Positions 52,572 through 61,650 of a stretch of 64,000 nucleotides of DNA are shown one piece after another. Positions within the stretch are counted from its first letter, which is position 1, and each line of letters begins with the position of its first letter. This stretch comes from Thioclava sp. ES.031 (GTDB taxonomy: Bacteria > Pseudomonadota > Alphaproteobacteria > Rhodobacterales > Rhodobacteraceae). The stretch spans positions 2,606,501 to 2,670,500 of the forward strand of contig NZ_PDJO01000001.1 in the NCBI RefSeq assembly GCF_002563775.1. Reading direction: 5' to 3'. The position numbers and the translations under genes are program-made. The notes under the pieces are model-generated. The model was not told the DNA's origin and made no database searches. It saw only the letters and a program-made list of their open reading frames with translations.

Positions 52572-53744
52572 CTACAGGTCGAGCACCGCCTTCGCAGCCC
52601 GCGCGATGACTATTTCCTCATTGGTCGGGATCACGAGCACCCGCACCGCGCCCGCCCCGATCTCGCGCGCATTCTCGGCATTGGCCTCGGCGTCGATCTT
52701 GACCCCGAGGAAGCCCAGACCGTCGCAGGCCTGCGCGCGCACGCGCGCCGAATTTTCGCCGATCCCGCCGGTGAAGACGATCCCGTCCAAACCGCCCATC
52801 GCCGCCGCCATCGCGCCGATCTGACGCTTGATGCGAAAGCAGAAATAGTCGATCGCCTCTTTCGCCTTGGGGTCGCTTGATCCTTCCAGCGTGCGCATAT
52901 CGTTGGAGATGCCGGACATGCCCAGAAGCCCGGATTCTTTGTAGAGCAGCGTCGAGATCTCGGACGCGCTCATCTCCTCCTGATCCATCATGTAGAGCAG
53001 GATGCCGGGATCGAGTTCGCCCGGCCGGGTGCCCATCGGCAGCCCTTCGAGCGCGGAGAACCCCATCGTCGAGGTGACGGACTGGCCGTTCTCGATCGCG
53101 CACATCGACGCGCCAGAGCCCAGATGCGCCACGATCATCCGCCCCTTGTGTAGGTCTGGCTCGGCGCGGGTCAGCTCGCCATTGATGAAATCGTAGCTCA
53201 GCCCGTGAAAGCCATAGCGGCGCACGCCTTTCTCGTAATAGCGGCGCGGCAGCGCGAAGGTGTCGCTGACGAAGGGATGGCCGCGATGAAAGGCCGTGTC
53301 GTAGCAGGCGACCTGCGGTGTGCCGGGGAAGGTATCGACCGCCGCACGCACGCCCGCGAGGTTATGCGGCTGGTGCAGCGGCGCGAAGGGGGCGAGCTTG
53401 GCCAGCTCCTTCATCAGCGGTTCGGACAGGGGCTCGGGGGCGGCATGGTCGATCCCGCCATGCACGATCCGGTGGCCGACCGCGATCACCTCGAGGCCTG
53501 GAAAGGCCGCCTGAAACGCCGCGAGCGCGGTCTGGAGCGCCGCCGCATTGGTCGCGAAATCGTCCGGGGCCGAGGCGGGCAGCGGCAGCGGCGCGCCGTC
53601 CGGGCCGCTGAGTTTCATCGCCGCCTCGCGCCGTCCGATCCGGTCGACATGGCCAAGTGCGAGCGTGTCGAGATCTTCCGAGAACAGCCCCAGTTTCAGC
53701 GAGGACGAGCCGGAATTCAGCGTCAGGATCGCGCGGGTGCTCAT
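52572..53744 (-). CDS. ackA: Acetate kinase
   Basis: The 390-residue enzyme converts acetyl phosphate and ADP to acetate and ATP. It shows the family signatures LTLNSGSSSLK, AVGHRIVHGG, AHLGSGASMCAIENGQS and FTGGIGENSARVR. All core residues appear present. It overlaps the MaoC-Pta fusion gene by 4 bases (ATGA), so the two form a coupled acetyl-CoA/acyl phosphate pair. Confidence 0.95.
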   Translation of the reverse strand: MSTRAILTLNSGSSSLKLGLFSEDLDTLALGHVDRIGRREAAMKLSGPDGAPLPLPASAPDDFATNAAALQTALAAFQAAFPGLEVIAVGHRIVHGGIDHAAPEPLSEPLMKELAKLAPFAPLHQPHNLAGVRAAVDTFPGTPQVACYDTAFHRGHPFVSDTFALPRRYYEKGVRRYGFHGLSYDFINGELTRAEPDLHKGRMIVAHLGSGASMCAIENGQSVTSTMGFSALEGLPMGTRPGELDPGILLYMMDQEEMSASEISTLLYKESGLLGMSGISNDMRTLEGSSDPKAKEAIDYFCFRIKRQIGAMAAAMGGLDGIVFTGGIGENSARVRAQACDGLGFLGVKIDAEANAENAREIGAGAVRVLVIPTNEEIVIARAAKAVLDL

Positions 53745-55129
53745 GCGCGGTCCCCACAGGTGCGGTGGTAGTGGATCGAGGCCACGGCGGCGGAGGCCAG
53801 CCGCGCCATCCCGCTATCCGAGCGCGAGTTCAGGATCACCGGCACCTTCGCGCCCAGCATCAGCCCCGCCCCTTCCGCGTGGGAGATATAGGCGAGCTGC
53901 TTGGCCAGCATATTCGCGGAATCGATCCCGGGTGCTACCAGCACCTCGGCCCGGCCCGCCACGGCCGAACGGATGCCCTTGGTGCGCGCGGCGGCCAGAT
54001 CGACGGCATTGTCCATCGCCAGCGGTCCGTCGACCTCGCCCCCGGTGATCTGGCCGCGCTCGGCCATTTTCGACAGAAGCGCCGCATCGAGCGAGGACGG
54101 GATCGCGGGCGTCACGGTCTCGACCGCCGACAGCACGCCCACTTTCGGCACCTCGATCCCGATCGAGATCGCCACGTCGATCGCGTTTTGCACGATATGC
54201 ACCTTGGTCTCGAGATCGGGCGCAATGTTGATCGCGGCATCGGTGACGATCAGCGGATGCACGACGCCGGGCACGTCCATCACGAAGACATGGGTGAAGC
54301 GTTTGCCGACCCGCAGTCCCGTCGCCTTGTCGAGCATCGGCTTCAGCAACGCATCGGTGTGCAGATGGCCCTTCATCACCGCGCCGGCGCGCCCCTCGTT
54401 GACCAGCTGCACCGCCATGCGGGCGGCATCGCGGGCGGTCTCGGCGGGCAGAATCTCGAACTTGGTCACGTCGCGGCCCAGTTCCTTCGCGACGGACATG
54501 ATCTTTTCGGGATGGCCGATCAGCAGCGGCTCGATCAGGTGATGTTCGGCGGCGAGGAGCGCACCGTCGAGCGACACCGGCTCTTCGGGGCAGACGACGG
54601 CGGTGACCAGATCGGGCAGCGGCTCGGCTTTCTCCAGCAGTTTCTCGAAATGGCGGTGGCGCTGCGAGATCAGGCCCGGCACTTCGAGCGCATCGAATTT
54701 CAGGTGTTTCTGCGGGGCATGGACCTCGGCCTCGCCCTCGACGATCAGCGCGTCATCGCCCACGCGGCGCACTTCCGTCTTCATCCGCAGAAGATCGCCG
54801 GGCAGCTTTTCGAGCACCTCGACGCGGGCGCAAAGCTCCTGCCCGGCGGCCGCGAGATCGTGGAAGCGCAGGCTTTGCGACCGGTAGAGCGTCCCCGGCC
54901 CCGGCAGCAGATTGCCCAGCACGGCGGTGATCAGCGAGGCCACGAACATGCCCGGCGCATAGGCCTCCTTCTGACCGTCGCCATCGCCGTCCTCGGCCTC
55001 CAGATGAACCGGGTTGTGATTGCCCGAGGCCGCCGCGAAGACGTAGAAATCGTCGGCCGTGCACAGCCGCTTCAACTCCGCCGATTGACCGACCTCGATC
55101 TCGTCCCATTTCCGGCTCTCGAAAATCAT
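53741..55129 (-). CDS. MaoC-like domain fused to phosphate acetyl/butyryltransferase
   Basis: The 462-residue protein has an N-terminal MaoC-like hot-dog domain (about 1-150: FYVFAAASGNHNPVHLEAEDG with the Asp/His pair) and a C-terminal PTA/PTB domain (about 160-462: AVMKGHLHTDALLKPMLDK, ITGGEVDGPLAMDNAVD, VLVAPGIDSANMLAKQLAYI). The fusion is known as bifunctional enoyl-CoA hydratase/phosphate acetyltransferase. The acyl-CoA specificity is open. The ATG at 55129 is chosen because AAGGAG lies 7 bases upstream. It is followed by ackA with a 4-base overlap. Confidence 0.9.
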   Translation of the reverse strand: MIFESRKWDEIEVGQSAELKRLCTADDFYVFAAASGNHNPVHLEAEDGDGDGQKEAYAPGMFVASLITAVLGNLLPGPGTLYRSQSLRFHDLAAAGQELCARVEVLEKLPGDLLRMKTEVRRVGDDALIVEGEAEVHAPQKHLKFDALEVPGLISQRHRHFEKLLEKAEPLPDLVTAVVCPEEPVSLDGALLAAEHHLIEPLLIGHPEKIMSVAKELGRDVTKFEILPAETARDAARMAVQLVNEGRAGAVMKGHLHTDALLKPMLDKATGLRVGKRFTHVFVMDVPGVVHPLIVTDAAINIAPDLETKVHIVQNAIDVAISIGIEVPKVGVLSAVETVTPAIPSSLDAALLSKMAERGQITGGEVDGPLAMDNAVDLAAARTKGIRSAVAGRAEVLVAPGIDSANMLAKQLAYISHAEGAGLMLGAKVPVILNSRSDSGMARLASAAVASIHYHRTCGDRA

Positions 55130-55307
55130 TGCGCGCTCCTTCTTCATTGCCTGCCGCGCAAGTCTGCCGGACCTGCGCGCTGCTAGCTAGGCAGAGATTC
55201 GCGACAAATCCTTGATCCGAGACAAAAACCGCCGACAAACCGCAGGAACCCTTTCACTCGCGCGCGGCTGAGCCTAAAGCTTGGGCAGCAAAAAATGGGA
55301 GGCGTGC

Positions 55308-56684
55308 ATGGCATTGGCAGAGGCGCTGGCGGAACTCGAAACTTTGCTGGGCGACCGGCTCGACACCTCGAAAGGCGCGCGTGACCAGCACGGCCGCAAC
55401 GAGACATGGTTCGCTTTCGCGCCGCCCGATGCGGTGGCCTATCCGATCAGCGCCGAGGAAGTCAGCGCGATCGTGAAAACCTGCGCCGCCCATGACGTGC
55501 CGATCACGCCCTATGGCACGGGCACCTCGCTGGAAGGCCATGCCGTGCCGGTGCGCGGCGGGATCAGCCTCGATCTGATGAAGATGAACCGCGTGCTCGA
55601 CGTTCTGGCCGAAGATATGCAGGTGCGCGTCCAGCCCGGCGTGACCCGCGAGGCGCTGAACGAGGACCTGCGCGCGACGGGGCTGTTCTTCCCGGTCGAT
55701 CCGGGCGCGAATGCCTCACTTGGCGGGATGGCCGCGACCCGGGCCTCGGGCACGACGACGGTGGGCTATGGCTCGATGCGCGACAATGTGGCGGCGCTGG
55801 AGGTGGTGCTGGCCGACGGTCGCATCATCCGCACCGGCAGCCGCGCGAAGAAATCCTCGGCGGGCTACGATCTGACCGCGCTGATGGTGGGCTCGGAAGG
55901 CACGCTCGGGATCATCACCGAGCTGACGCTGCGCCTGCATGGCCAGCCCGAGGCGATCTCGTCTGCGGTCTGTGCCTTCGACACGCTGGAAGCGGCGGTC
56001 GAGACGGTGCAGATGACGATCCAGATGGGCATCCCGATGGCCCGGATCGAATTCGTCGACGACCTCACCGCGCAGATTTTCAACGAGGCCAACGGCACCG
56101 ATTTCCCCGCGAAACCGCATCTGATGATCGAGTTTCACGGATCGGAAAGCGGCGTGGCCGAGGCCTCCGAGCGCTTCGGCGAAGTCGTGGCCGAGATGGG
56201 CGGCGCCGATTTCCAATGGGCGACGACGACCGAGGACCGCAACAAGCTGTGGAAGATGCGTCACGGCGCCTACCCCGCCACGATCGCGCATCGCCCCGGC
56301 TGCATGGGGCTGGTGACCGATATCTGCGTGCCGATCTCGCGACTGGCGGAGGCCGTGGCCGAGACGAAGCACGACATCCTCGAGGCCGGGCTGATCGGCC
56401 CCGTGGTGGGCCATGTCGGCGACGGGAATTTCCACTCGGTCCTGCTGCTCGATCCCGAGGATAAGGACGAGTTCAAACGCGCCAAGCAAGTGGCCGCGAA
56501 GATGGCCGAACGCGCGCTGGAGATGCAGGGCACCGTCACCGGCGAGCACGGCATCGGCATGGGCAAGATGAGCTATATGCGTGGCGAGCATGGCGCGGGC
56601 TGGGACGTGATGGGCCAGATCAAGCGCGCGCTCGACCCGCAGAACATTCTCAATCCCGGCAAACTGGTGGAGCAGGACGAATGA
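55308..56684 (+). CDS. FAD-linked oxidase, GlcD/D-lactate dehydrogenase type
   Basis: The 458-residue flavoprotein has the FAD-binding (FAD_binding_4) fold: PITPYGTGTSLEGHAVPVRGGISLDL and NASLGGMAATRASGTTTVGYGSMRDN. A GlcD-like C-terminal domain follows (VVGHVGDGNFHSVLLLDPED, GTVTGEHGIGMGKMSYMRGEHG). It oxidises D-lactate, glycolate or another 2-hydroxy acid. The start at 55308 follows GGGAGG. It overlaps the next gene by 4 bases. Confidence 0.91.
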   Translation: MALAEALAELETLLGDRLDTSKGARDQHGRNETWFAFAPPDAVAYPISAEEVSAIVKTCAAHDVPITPYGTGTSLEGHAVPVRGGISLDLMKMNRVLDVLAEDMQVRVQPGVTREALNEDLRATGLFFPVDPGANASLGGMAATRASGTTTVGYGSMRDNVAALEVVLADGRIIRTGSRAKKSSAGYDLTALMVGSEGTLGIITELTLRLHGQPEAISSAVCAFDTLEAAVETVQMTIQMGIPMARIEFVDDLTAQIFNEANGTDFPAKPHLMIEFHGSESGVAEASERFGEVVAEMGGADFQWATTTEDRNKLWKMRHGAYPATIAHRPGCMGLVTDICVPISRLAEAVAETKHDILEAGLIGPVVGHVGDGNFHSVLLLDPEDKDEFKRAKQVAAKMAERALEMQGTVTGEHGIGMGKMSYMRGEHGAGWDVMGQIKRALDPQNILNPGKLVEQDE

Positions 56685-57073
56685 GCTTCGAGACCCCGGA
56701 CGCGCTGCCGCGCGCCTTTGCGAAAGCCTGGGGCGCGCGCGACGCGCAGGCGCTTGCGGGCTTCTTCGCGGAAGATGCCGATTTCATCTCGCTCACCGGC
56801 GGGATCGCCTCGGGCCGCACCCAGATCGCGGAACTGTTCGCAGGCGAACTCGCCGGCGCCTTCTCGCGCGCGCGGCTGGTGACCGGCAAGGCCAAATCGC
56901 GCGCCGTCGGCGCCGAGGCCGCAGTCGTCCTTCAACGCTTCGTCCTGACCGGGATCATCACCGAAAACGGCGCCGATGCGGGCCGGATCGGCTGCACACT
57001 GGCCGCAACGCTCGGGCTGACGCCAGCGGGCTGGGAAATCGTCGCCGCGCAATTCGTGGTGGAGGCGGGGTAA
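56681..57073 (+). CDS. SnoaL-like (SgcJ/EcaC) small protein
   Basis: The 130-residue protein has the NTF2-like cone fold signature of the SgcJ/EcaC group: LPRAFAKAWGARDAQALAGFFAEDADFISLTGG, then AAVVLQRFVLTGI and TPAGWEIVAAQFVVE. The function is unknown. It overlaps the GlcD-type gene by 4 bases, so the two are likely translated together. Confidence 0.85.
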   Translation: MSFETPDALPRAFAKAWGARDAQALAGFFAEDADFISLTGGIASGRTQIAELFAGELAGAFSRARLVTGKAKSRAVGAEAAVVLQRFVLTGIITENGADAGRIGCTLAATLGLTPAGWEIVAAQFVVEAG

Positions 57074-57117
57074 GACATCGTATGGCGGCTCCCGACCACT
57101 TAACCTATGGTTGAGTC

Positions 57118-58098
57118 ATGGGAGAATTCAGACCAAGAATCGTCTTCGTTTGCAGCGACCGGCACCTCTCGCTGGGCAGCACGTACATGCGCGCCCATCA
57201 GCTGATCGAGCTGATCGCGCCCGAGCTTGGCGAAGAGATCGATCTCTCCATTTCCCTCGCGCCACGCAAGTCGAAGCTTTGGGGCAAGATCGCGCGCCGT
57301 CTCTGGGCCGCACGCCAACCCAGAGACGCGATCTTCTTCGTCACGAAGAGCGCCCTGCCCGTGCTGCGCCCCGAGGTCGCCGCGATCCTGAAAAAACGCG
57401 GCGGGAAGATTTGCGTCGACTATGTCGATGGCGATCTCGACCGACTTCTGTCGCCCGCCGCCGATTTGCATATCGCAAGCTCGTATCAATCCGAGCGTCA
57501 ACTGCACGACCTCATCGCCGAGCGTAACGCCAACGCCCCGAGCGTGTCACCCAAGGTTCATACGATCCTGCACGGCCCCGATATTCGCCTTGCCAATCAG
57601 GCTGTGCGCGCACAGCAGGACACGTTCCGCATGGTCTATTTCGGCGACCCGCTGAACTGCCGGATGAGCGCGGCGCAGCAGGGCGAGATCGACGTGCTCA
57701 ATGCGGCCCATGCCGAGGATTTCGACGCCACATTCGAGGCGCTTGGAGATTACAGCGCGCATTACTGTGTCCGTCCCGACGCGCAAGGCGGCCGCGTGAC
57801 GAAGCCATTCACCAAGGGGATGATCGCCGCCGCCTGCGGAGCCGTTCCGCTGGTGAACCGCTCGGTGCCCGACGCGGAAGCGCTGCTTGGTGCGGACTAT
57901 CCCTATTTCACCGAAGGGGACGACGACGCAGCCGTCGAAGCGGCTTTCCAGAAGATGGCCGCCGAGTTCGGCGGTCCAAACTGGACACAGGCCCTGAGCG
58001 CGACGCAGGCGATGGCTGCGCGTGTTTCCGCCCCAGCCATTGCTGAAAGGTTCAGAGAACTAGTGAGAATCCTCATGCCCGACTATCCTCAAGATTAG
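57118..58098 (+). CDS. Glycosyltransferase-like protein (GT-B type)
   Basis: The 326-residue protein has a Rossmann-like N-terminus (RIVFVCSDRHLSLGSTYMRAHQL) and a C-terminal part with RVTKPFTKGMIAAACGAVPLVNRSVPDAEALLG. That part resembles the sugar-nucleotide-binding half of GT-B enzymes, including a conserved Glu/Asp position. No acceptor is known. It precedes a second transferase by 32 bases, so they form a pair. Confidence 0.7.
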   Translation: MGEFRPRIVFVCSDRHLSLGSTYMRAHQLIELIAPELGEEIDLSISLAPRKSKLWGKIARRLWAARQPRDAIFFVTKSALPVLRPEVAAILKKRGGKICVDYVDGDLDRLLSPAADLHIASSYQSERQLHDLIAERNANAPSVSPKVHTILHGPDIRLANQAVRAQQDTFRMVYFGDPLNCRMSAAQQGEIDVLNAAHAEDFDATFEALGDYSAHYCVRPDAQGGRVTKPFTKGMIAAACGAVPLVNRSVPDAEALLGADYPYFTEGDDDAAVEAAFQKMAAEFGGPNWTQALSATQAMAARVSAPAIAERFRELVRILMPDYPQD

Positions 58099-58130
58099 CT
58101 GAACGGTTCTTTCCGGAAGCGGAATACACC

Positions 58131-58955
58131 ATGACGACCGACCCGCAGCCCTCCGATCCGCCTCGGATGGTCGTCTACACGACCATCACCGACAATTACG
58201 ACCTCCCCATGCCACCGCGTCGGCCCAACCCGGCCTTCGACTACATTTTGCTGTCGAATACGCCGATGCCCAATGCGCGCGGCTGGACCGTCCGGCCGCT
58301 TCCCGAGCCCACCCGCGGCCTGCCCTCCTGCGACGCCAACCGGTGGTGCAAGATGTTCGCCCACGAGATTTTCCCCGAATACGCCTATTCGATCTATCTC
58401 GACGGCAATATCCGGGTCATCGGCAGGCTCGAGAAGTTGCTCGACGAATTCACCGCCTCGGGTGCCGCGATCGGTCTGTTCAAACACCCGACGCGAGACA
58501 CGATCAGCGACGAATGCATCGAGCTATGCGACTCCGAGCGCTTTTCGGCTGAGGACAAGGCCGCGATGGTCGCGCAGGTGAAACGCTATAGCGCAGATCT
58601 CCCGCCCGAATCCGGCGTCCCGCTCTCCGAGAACAGCATCATCTTCCGCAACCATCGGGCGACTAAACTTCCGGAAGCGATGCGCCTCTGGTGGGAAGAA
58701 TATCGTCAGAATTCAAAACGCGATCAGCTGTCTCTGCCTTGGGTTTTGCGGCGGGTCGATCTGCCGGTGCATCGCTGGAACTGGTCCTTCCGCGATCCGA
58801 ACCGGCATTTCATCCGCATGCCGCATTACAGCGGCCGCTCCGGCGGGGCGTTTTCGGTAACGCGGTACTATTTCTCGATGCACCGCAAGACCCTGCGCAA
58901 TCAGCTACAATGCTGTCAGTCCAAACGCCGTAGAGCGCGCGCGGGCAAGGCTTAA
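58131..58955 (+). CDS. TOD1/MUCI70 (DUF616)-type glycosyltransferase-like protein
   Basis: The 274-residue protein has the DUF616 pattern: VVYTTITDNYDLPMPP near the start, LPSCDANRWCKMFAHEIFPEYAYSIYLDGNIRV with the acidic DG site, and FRDPNRHFIRMPHYS. The family is known from plant TOD1/MUCI70 and from bacterial polysaccharide clusters. Its stop overlaps that of recN on the other strand. Together with the upstream gene it suggests a surface-glycan modification pair. Confidence 0.8.
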   Translation: MTTDPQPSDPPRMVVYTTITDNYDLPMPPRRPNPAFDYILLSNTPMPNARGWTVRPLPEPTRGLPSCDANRWCKMFAHEIFPEYAYSIYLDGNIRVIGRLEKLLDEFTASGAAIGLFKHPTRDTISDECIELCDSERFSAEDKAAMVAQVKRYSADLPPESGVPLSENSIIFRNHRATKLPEAMRLWWEEYRQNSKRDQLSLPWVLRRVDLPVHRWNWSFRDPNRHFIRMPHYSGRSGGAFSVTRYYFSMHRKTLRNQLQCCQSKRRRARAGKA

Positions 58956-60601
58956 CCCTTCAGTAGATCCAGCGCGGCGGCCTTGGCGGCTTCGGTGACT
59001 TCGGCGCCTGCGATCATGCGGGCGATTTCGTCGGTGCGCTCGGCTGCGGCGAGCGCGCGGACCTCGGAGGTCGTCATATCGTTGTTGACCGATTTCGCGA
59101 CGCGGAAATGGGTCGCGCCGCGGGCGGCTACCTGCGGGGAATGGGTGACGACGAGGACCTGCGCGCCCTCGGCCAGCTTGGCCAGACGGCGCCCCACGGC
59201 ATCGGCGGTGGCCCCGCCCACACCCCGGTCGATCTCATCGAAGATCAGGGTCAGCGTATCGGCGCCGCGCGCGAGCACGACTTTCAGCGCGAGCAGGAAG
59301 CGTGACAGCTCGCCGCCCGACGCGATCTTGTTGAGCGGCCCTGCCGGCGCGCCGGGGTTGGTGGCGACGGTGAAGCGCACGGTATCGGTGCCCTCGGCGC
59401 CGGGCTCGCCCTCGGAGATCCGCGTCTCGAACACGGCGCGGTCCATCTTCAGCGGCGCCAACTCGCCAGCCATCGCGGCATCGAGCTGCCCCGCGGCCTC
59501 TGCGCGCGCCTTCGATAGCGCCGCGGCGGCCTTGTCATAGGTCGCGCCTGCTTTCGCGAGATCGGCTTCGAGCGCGCCAATCCCTTCCTCGCCCGCATCC
59601 AGAGCGGCCAGCTTCTCGCGAAGGCCTTCGGCGAAATCGGCCAGGTCATCGGCGAGTACGCCATGCTTGCGCGCAAGGCCACGGATCGCGAACAGCCGTT
59701 CCTCGCAGGCCTCCAAGGCATGGGGATCGAAATCGAGCGCATCCAGCGCGGTTTCCACCCCCTGTGCGGCCTCACCCAATTCGAGGAAGGCGCGCTCCAA
59801 GGCCTCCAGCGGCGCATCGAGACGTCCCTCGGCCCGGTCCGCAGCGCCCTGCAGCCAGCGATCGGCGTCGCGCATCATCCCCTCCGCCCCTTCCGGGCCG
59901 AGGGCGGCAAAGGCGCGCGACACATCCTCGCGGATTTTCGCGGCGCCCTGCATCAGGCGGCGCTGGCTGTCGAGCTCGGCTTCCTCGCCGGGTTTCGGAT
60001 CGAGCGTGTCGAATTCCTTCACCGCATAGCGCAGGAATTCTTCTTCCTCCTTCACCGCCGCGAGCGAGCTGCGTGCCGCCTCCAGTTTGCGCGCCGCGGC
60101 CGCCCGCGCTTTCCACGCCGCGCGGGTGGCCTCCAGCAGATCGGAATGGCCCGCGAAGGCATCGAGCAGCGCCCGGTGCCCGCGTTCGTTGAGCAGACCG
60201 CCATCGTCGGATTGGCCGTGCAGTTCCACCAGCGAGGCGGAGACCTGCCGCAGAACGTCGCCCGACGCCCGGCGGTCGTTGATCCACGCGGTCTTGCGGC
60301 CGTCGCGCGCATTCACCCGGCGCAGGATCAATTCGTCTGAGACAGGAATGCCAGCTTCGGCCAGCACCTCGCGCGCGGGGTGATCGGAGGGCAGCTCGAA
60401 CACGGCCGTCACTTCGCCCTGATCGGCGCCCTGACGCACGAGTTCGGCCCGTCCGCGCCAGCCCAGAACGAAGCCCAGACAGTCGAGCAGAATCGACTTA
60501 CCCGCCCCGGTCTCGCCGGTCAGCACATTGAGGCCGGGGCCGAAGTCCAGCTCCAGCCTCTCGATAATCAGAATGTCGCGGATATCCAGCGAATGCAGCA
60601 T
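58952..60601 (-). CDS. recN: DNA repair protein RecN
   Basis: The 549-residue SMC-like ATPase takes part in double-strand break repair. It has Walker A GETGAGKSILLDCL near residue 31, a long coiled coil (about 155-370), signature ASGGELSRFLLALKV and Walker B LIFDEIDRGVGG. The core is intact. It lies 21 bases downstream of bamD on the same strand in the usual Rhodobacterales order. Confidence 0.95.
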   Translation of the reverse strand: MLHSLDIRDILIIERLELDFGPGLNVLTGETGAGKSILLDCLGFVLGWRGRAELVRQGADQGEVTAVFELPSDHPAREVLAEAGIPVSDELILRRVNARDGRKTAWINDRRASGDVLRQVSASLVELHGQSDDGGLLNERGHRALLDAFAGHSDLLEATRAAWKARAAAARKLEAARSSLAAVKEEEEFLRYAVKEFDTLDPKPGEEAELDSQRRLMQGAAKIREDVSRAFAALGPEGAEGMMRDADRWLQGAADRAEGRLDAPLEALERAFLELGEAAQGVETALDALDFDPHALEACEERLFAIRGLARKHGVLADDLADFAEGLREKLAALDAGEEGIGALEADLAKAGATYDKAAAALSKARAEAAGQLDAAMAGELAPLKMDRAVFETRISEGEPGAEGTDTVRFTVATNPGAPAGPLNKIASGGELSRFLLALKVVLARGADTLTLIFDEIDRGVGGATADAVGRRLAKLAEGAQVLVVTHSPQVAARGATHFRVAKSVNNDMTTSEVRALAAAERTDEIARMIAGAEVTEAAKAAALDLLKG

Positions 60602-60622
60602 GTCAGACCATTAGGGCCCCGA

Positions 60623-61483
60623 TCAGAGCCACTTACCCTGAACCACCTGCCGATACACGCTGGACAGCCAACCGTCGCCCTTCGCCTCGGGCTTCAACCC
60701 ACGCTTTTGCAGCAGGTTGTAAGCGTCCTGATAGAAGGGCGAGGACTGGAAGTTGTGGCCGAGGATCGCGCCTGCGGTCTGCGCCTGATCGGTGATGCCG
60801 AGTGCCAGATAGGCCTCCACCAGACGTTCCAGCGCCTCGGGCGTGTGGCTCGTCGTTTGGAATTGCTCCACCACCACGCGGAAGCGGTTGATCGCCGCGG
60901 TGTAGTTACCGCGCTTGAGGTAGTAGCGCCCGATCTCCATCTCCTTGCCCGCGAGGTGGTCGAAGGCGAGGTCGAATTTCAGGATCGCCGACTGGGCGTA
61001 TTCCGAATCCGGGTATTTCTCGATCACGTCGCGCAGCGCCTGCAGCGCCTGGAAGGTCAGGCCCTGATCGCGGCCGACCTCGTCGATCTGATCGTAATAG
61101 CTGAGCGCCAGAAGATATTGCGCATAGGCCGCATCTTCGTCGCCCGGATAGGTGTCGAGGAATCGCTGCGCCGAAGCGCGGGCCTCTTCGTAATTCTTCG
61201 CCTTATGCTGGGCATAGGCTTCCATGATCAACGCGCGCTTGGCCCATTGCGAATAGGGGTAAAGCCGCTCGACCTCGGAGAAATACTTCAGCGCGGTATT
61301 GGGACGGCGCGGATTGCCGACCTCAAGCTCGTACTCGCCGCGCTCGTAGATTTGCTTGGCCGTGAAGTTTTCGAGGTTCGGTGTTTTGTTCGGGTCAGTA
61401 CCGCAGGCGGAAAGCGCCATTACAAGACCAAGAGCCCCGAGTTTCGCTGCCGCCAGTTTGCCGCGCGCCATGCCCTGCCCCAT
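60623..61483 (-). CDS. bamD: Outer-membrane assembly lipoprotein BamD
   Basis: The 286-residue lipoprotein has a signal with lipobox (LGLVMALSACG) and five TPR-like repeats (RRPNTALKYFSEVERLYPYSQWAKRALIME and following). It acts in the BAM complex that inserts outer-membrane proteins. The start is uncertain: 61483 (MGQGMARG) and 61471 (MARGKLAAA) are both possible; 61522 is too far upstream. It lies between lpxC and recN on the minus strand. Confidence 0.93.
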   Translation of the reverse strand: MGQGMARGKLAAAKLGALGLVMALSACGTDPNKTPNLENFTAKQIYERGEYELEVGNPRRPNTALKYFSEVERLYPYSQWAKRALIMEAYAQHKAKNYEEARASAQRFLDTYPGDEDAAYAQYLLALSYYDQIDEVGRDQGLTFQALQALRDVIEKYPDSEYAQSAILKFDLAFDHLAGKEMEIGRYYLKRGNYTAAINRFRVVVEQFQTTSHTPEALERLVEAYLALGITDQAQTAGAILGHNFQSSPFYQDAYNLLQKRGLKPEAKGDGWLSSVYRQVVQGKWL

Positions 61484-61573
61484 CCCTCTTTCGTTGCCGG
61501 AGAAAGGCCCCGGACCCGTCAATCACTACCCCGTTTCGGAGGCCGTTCGGCATGTCCTAGCATAGAAAAATCC

Positions 61574-61612
61574 GGGGCGCAAAATGCCTTTGCGGGTTTT
61601 GACGCCCCTTTT
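61574..61612 (-). terminator. Terminator after lpxC
   Basis: GGGGCG-C-AAAA (61574-61584) pairs with TTTT-GA-CGCCCC (61597-61608), with T-runs on both sides. It lies between lpxC and bamD, so it may limit read-through from lpxC into bamD. Confidence 0.55.
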
Positions 61613-61650
61613 CCCGATGCCCGCGAACCCGTGACCGGGCCGCGATGCGT

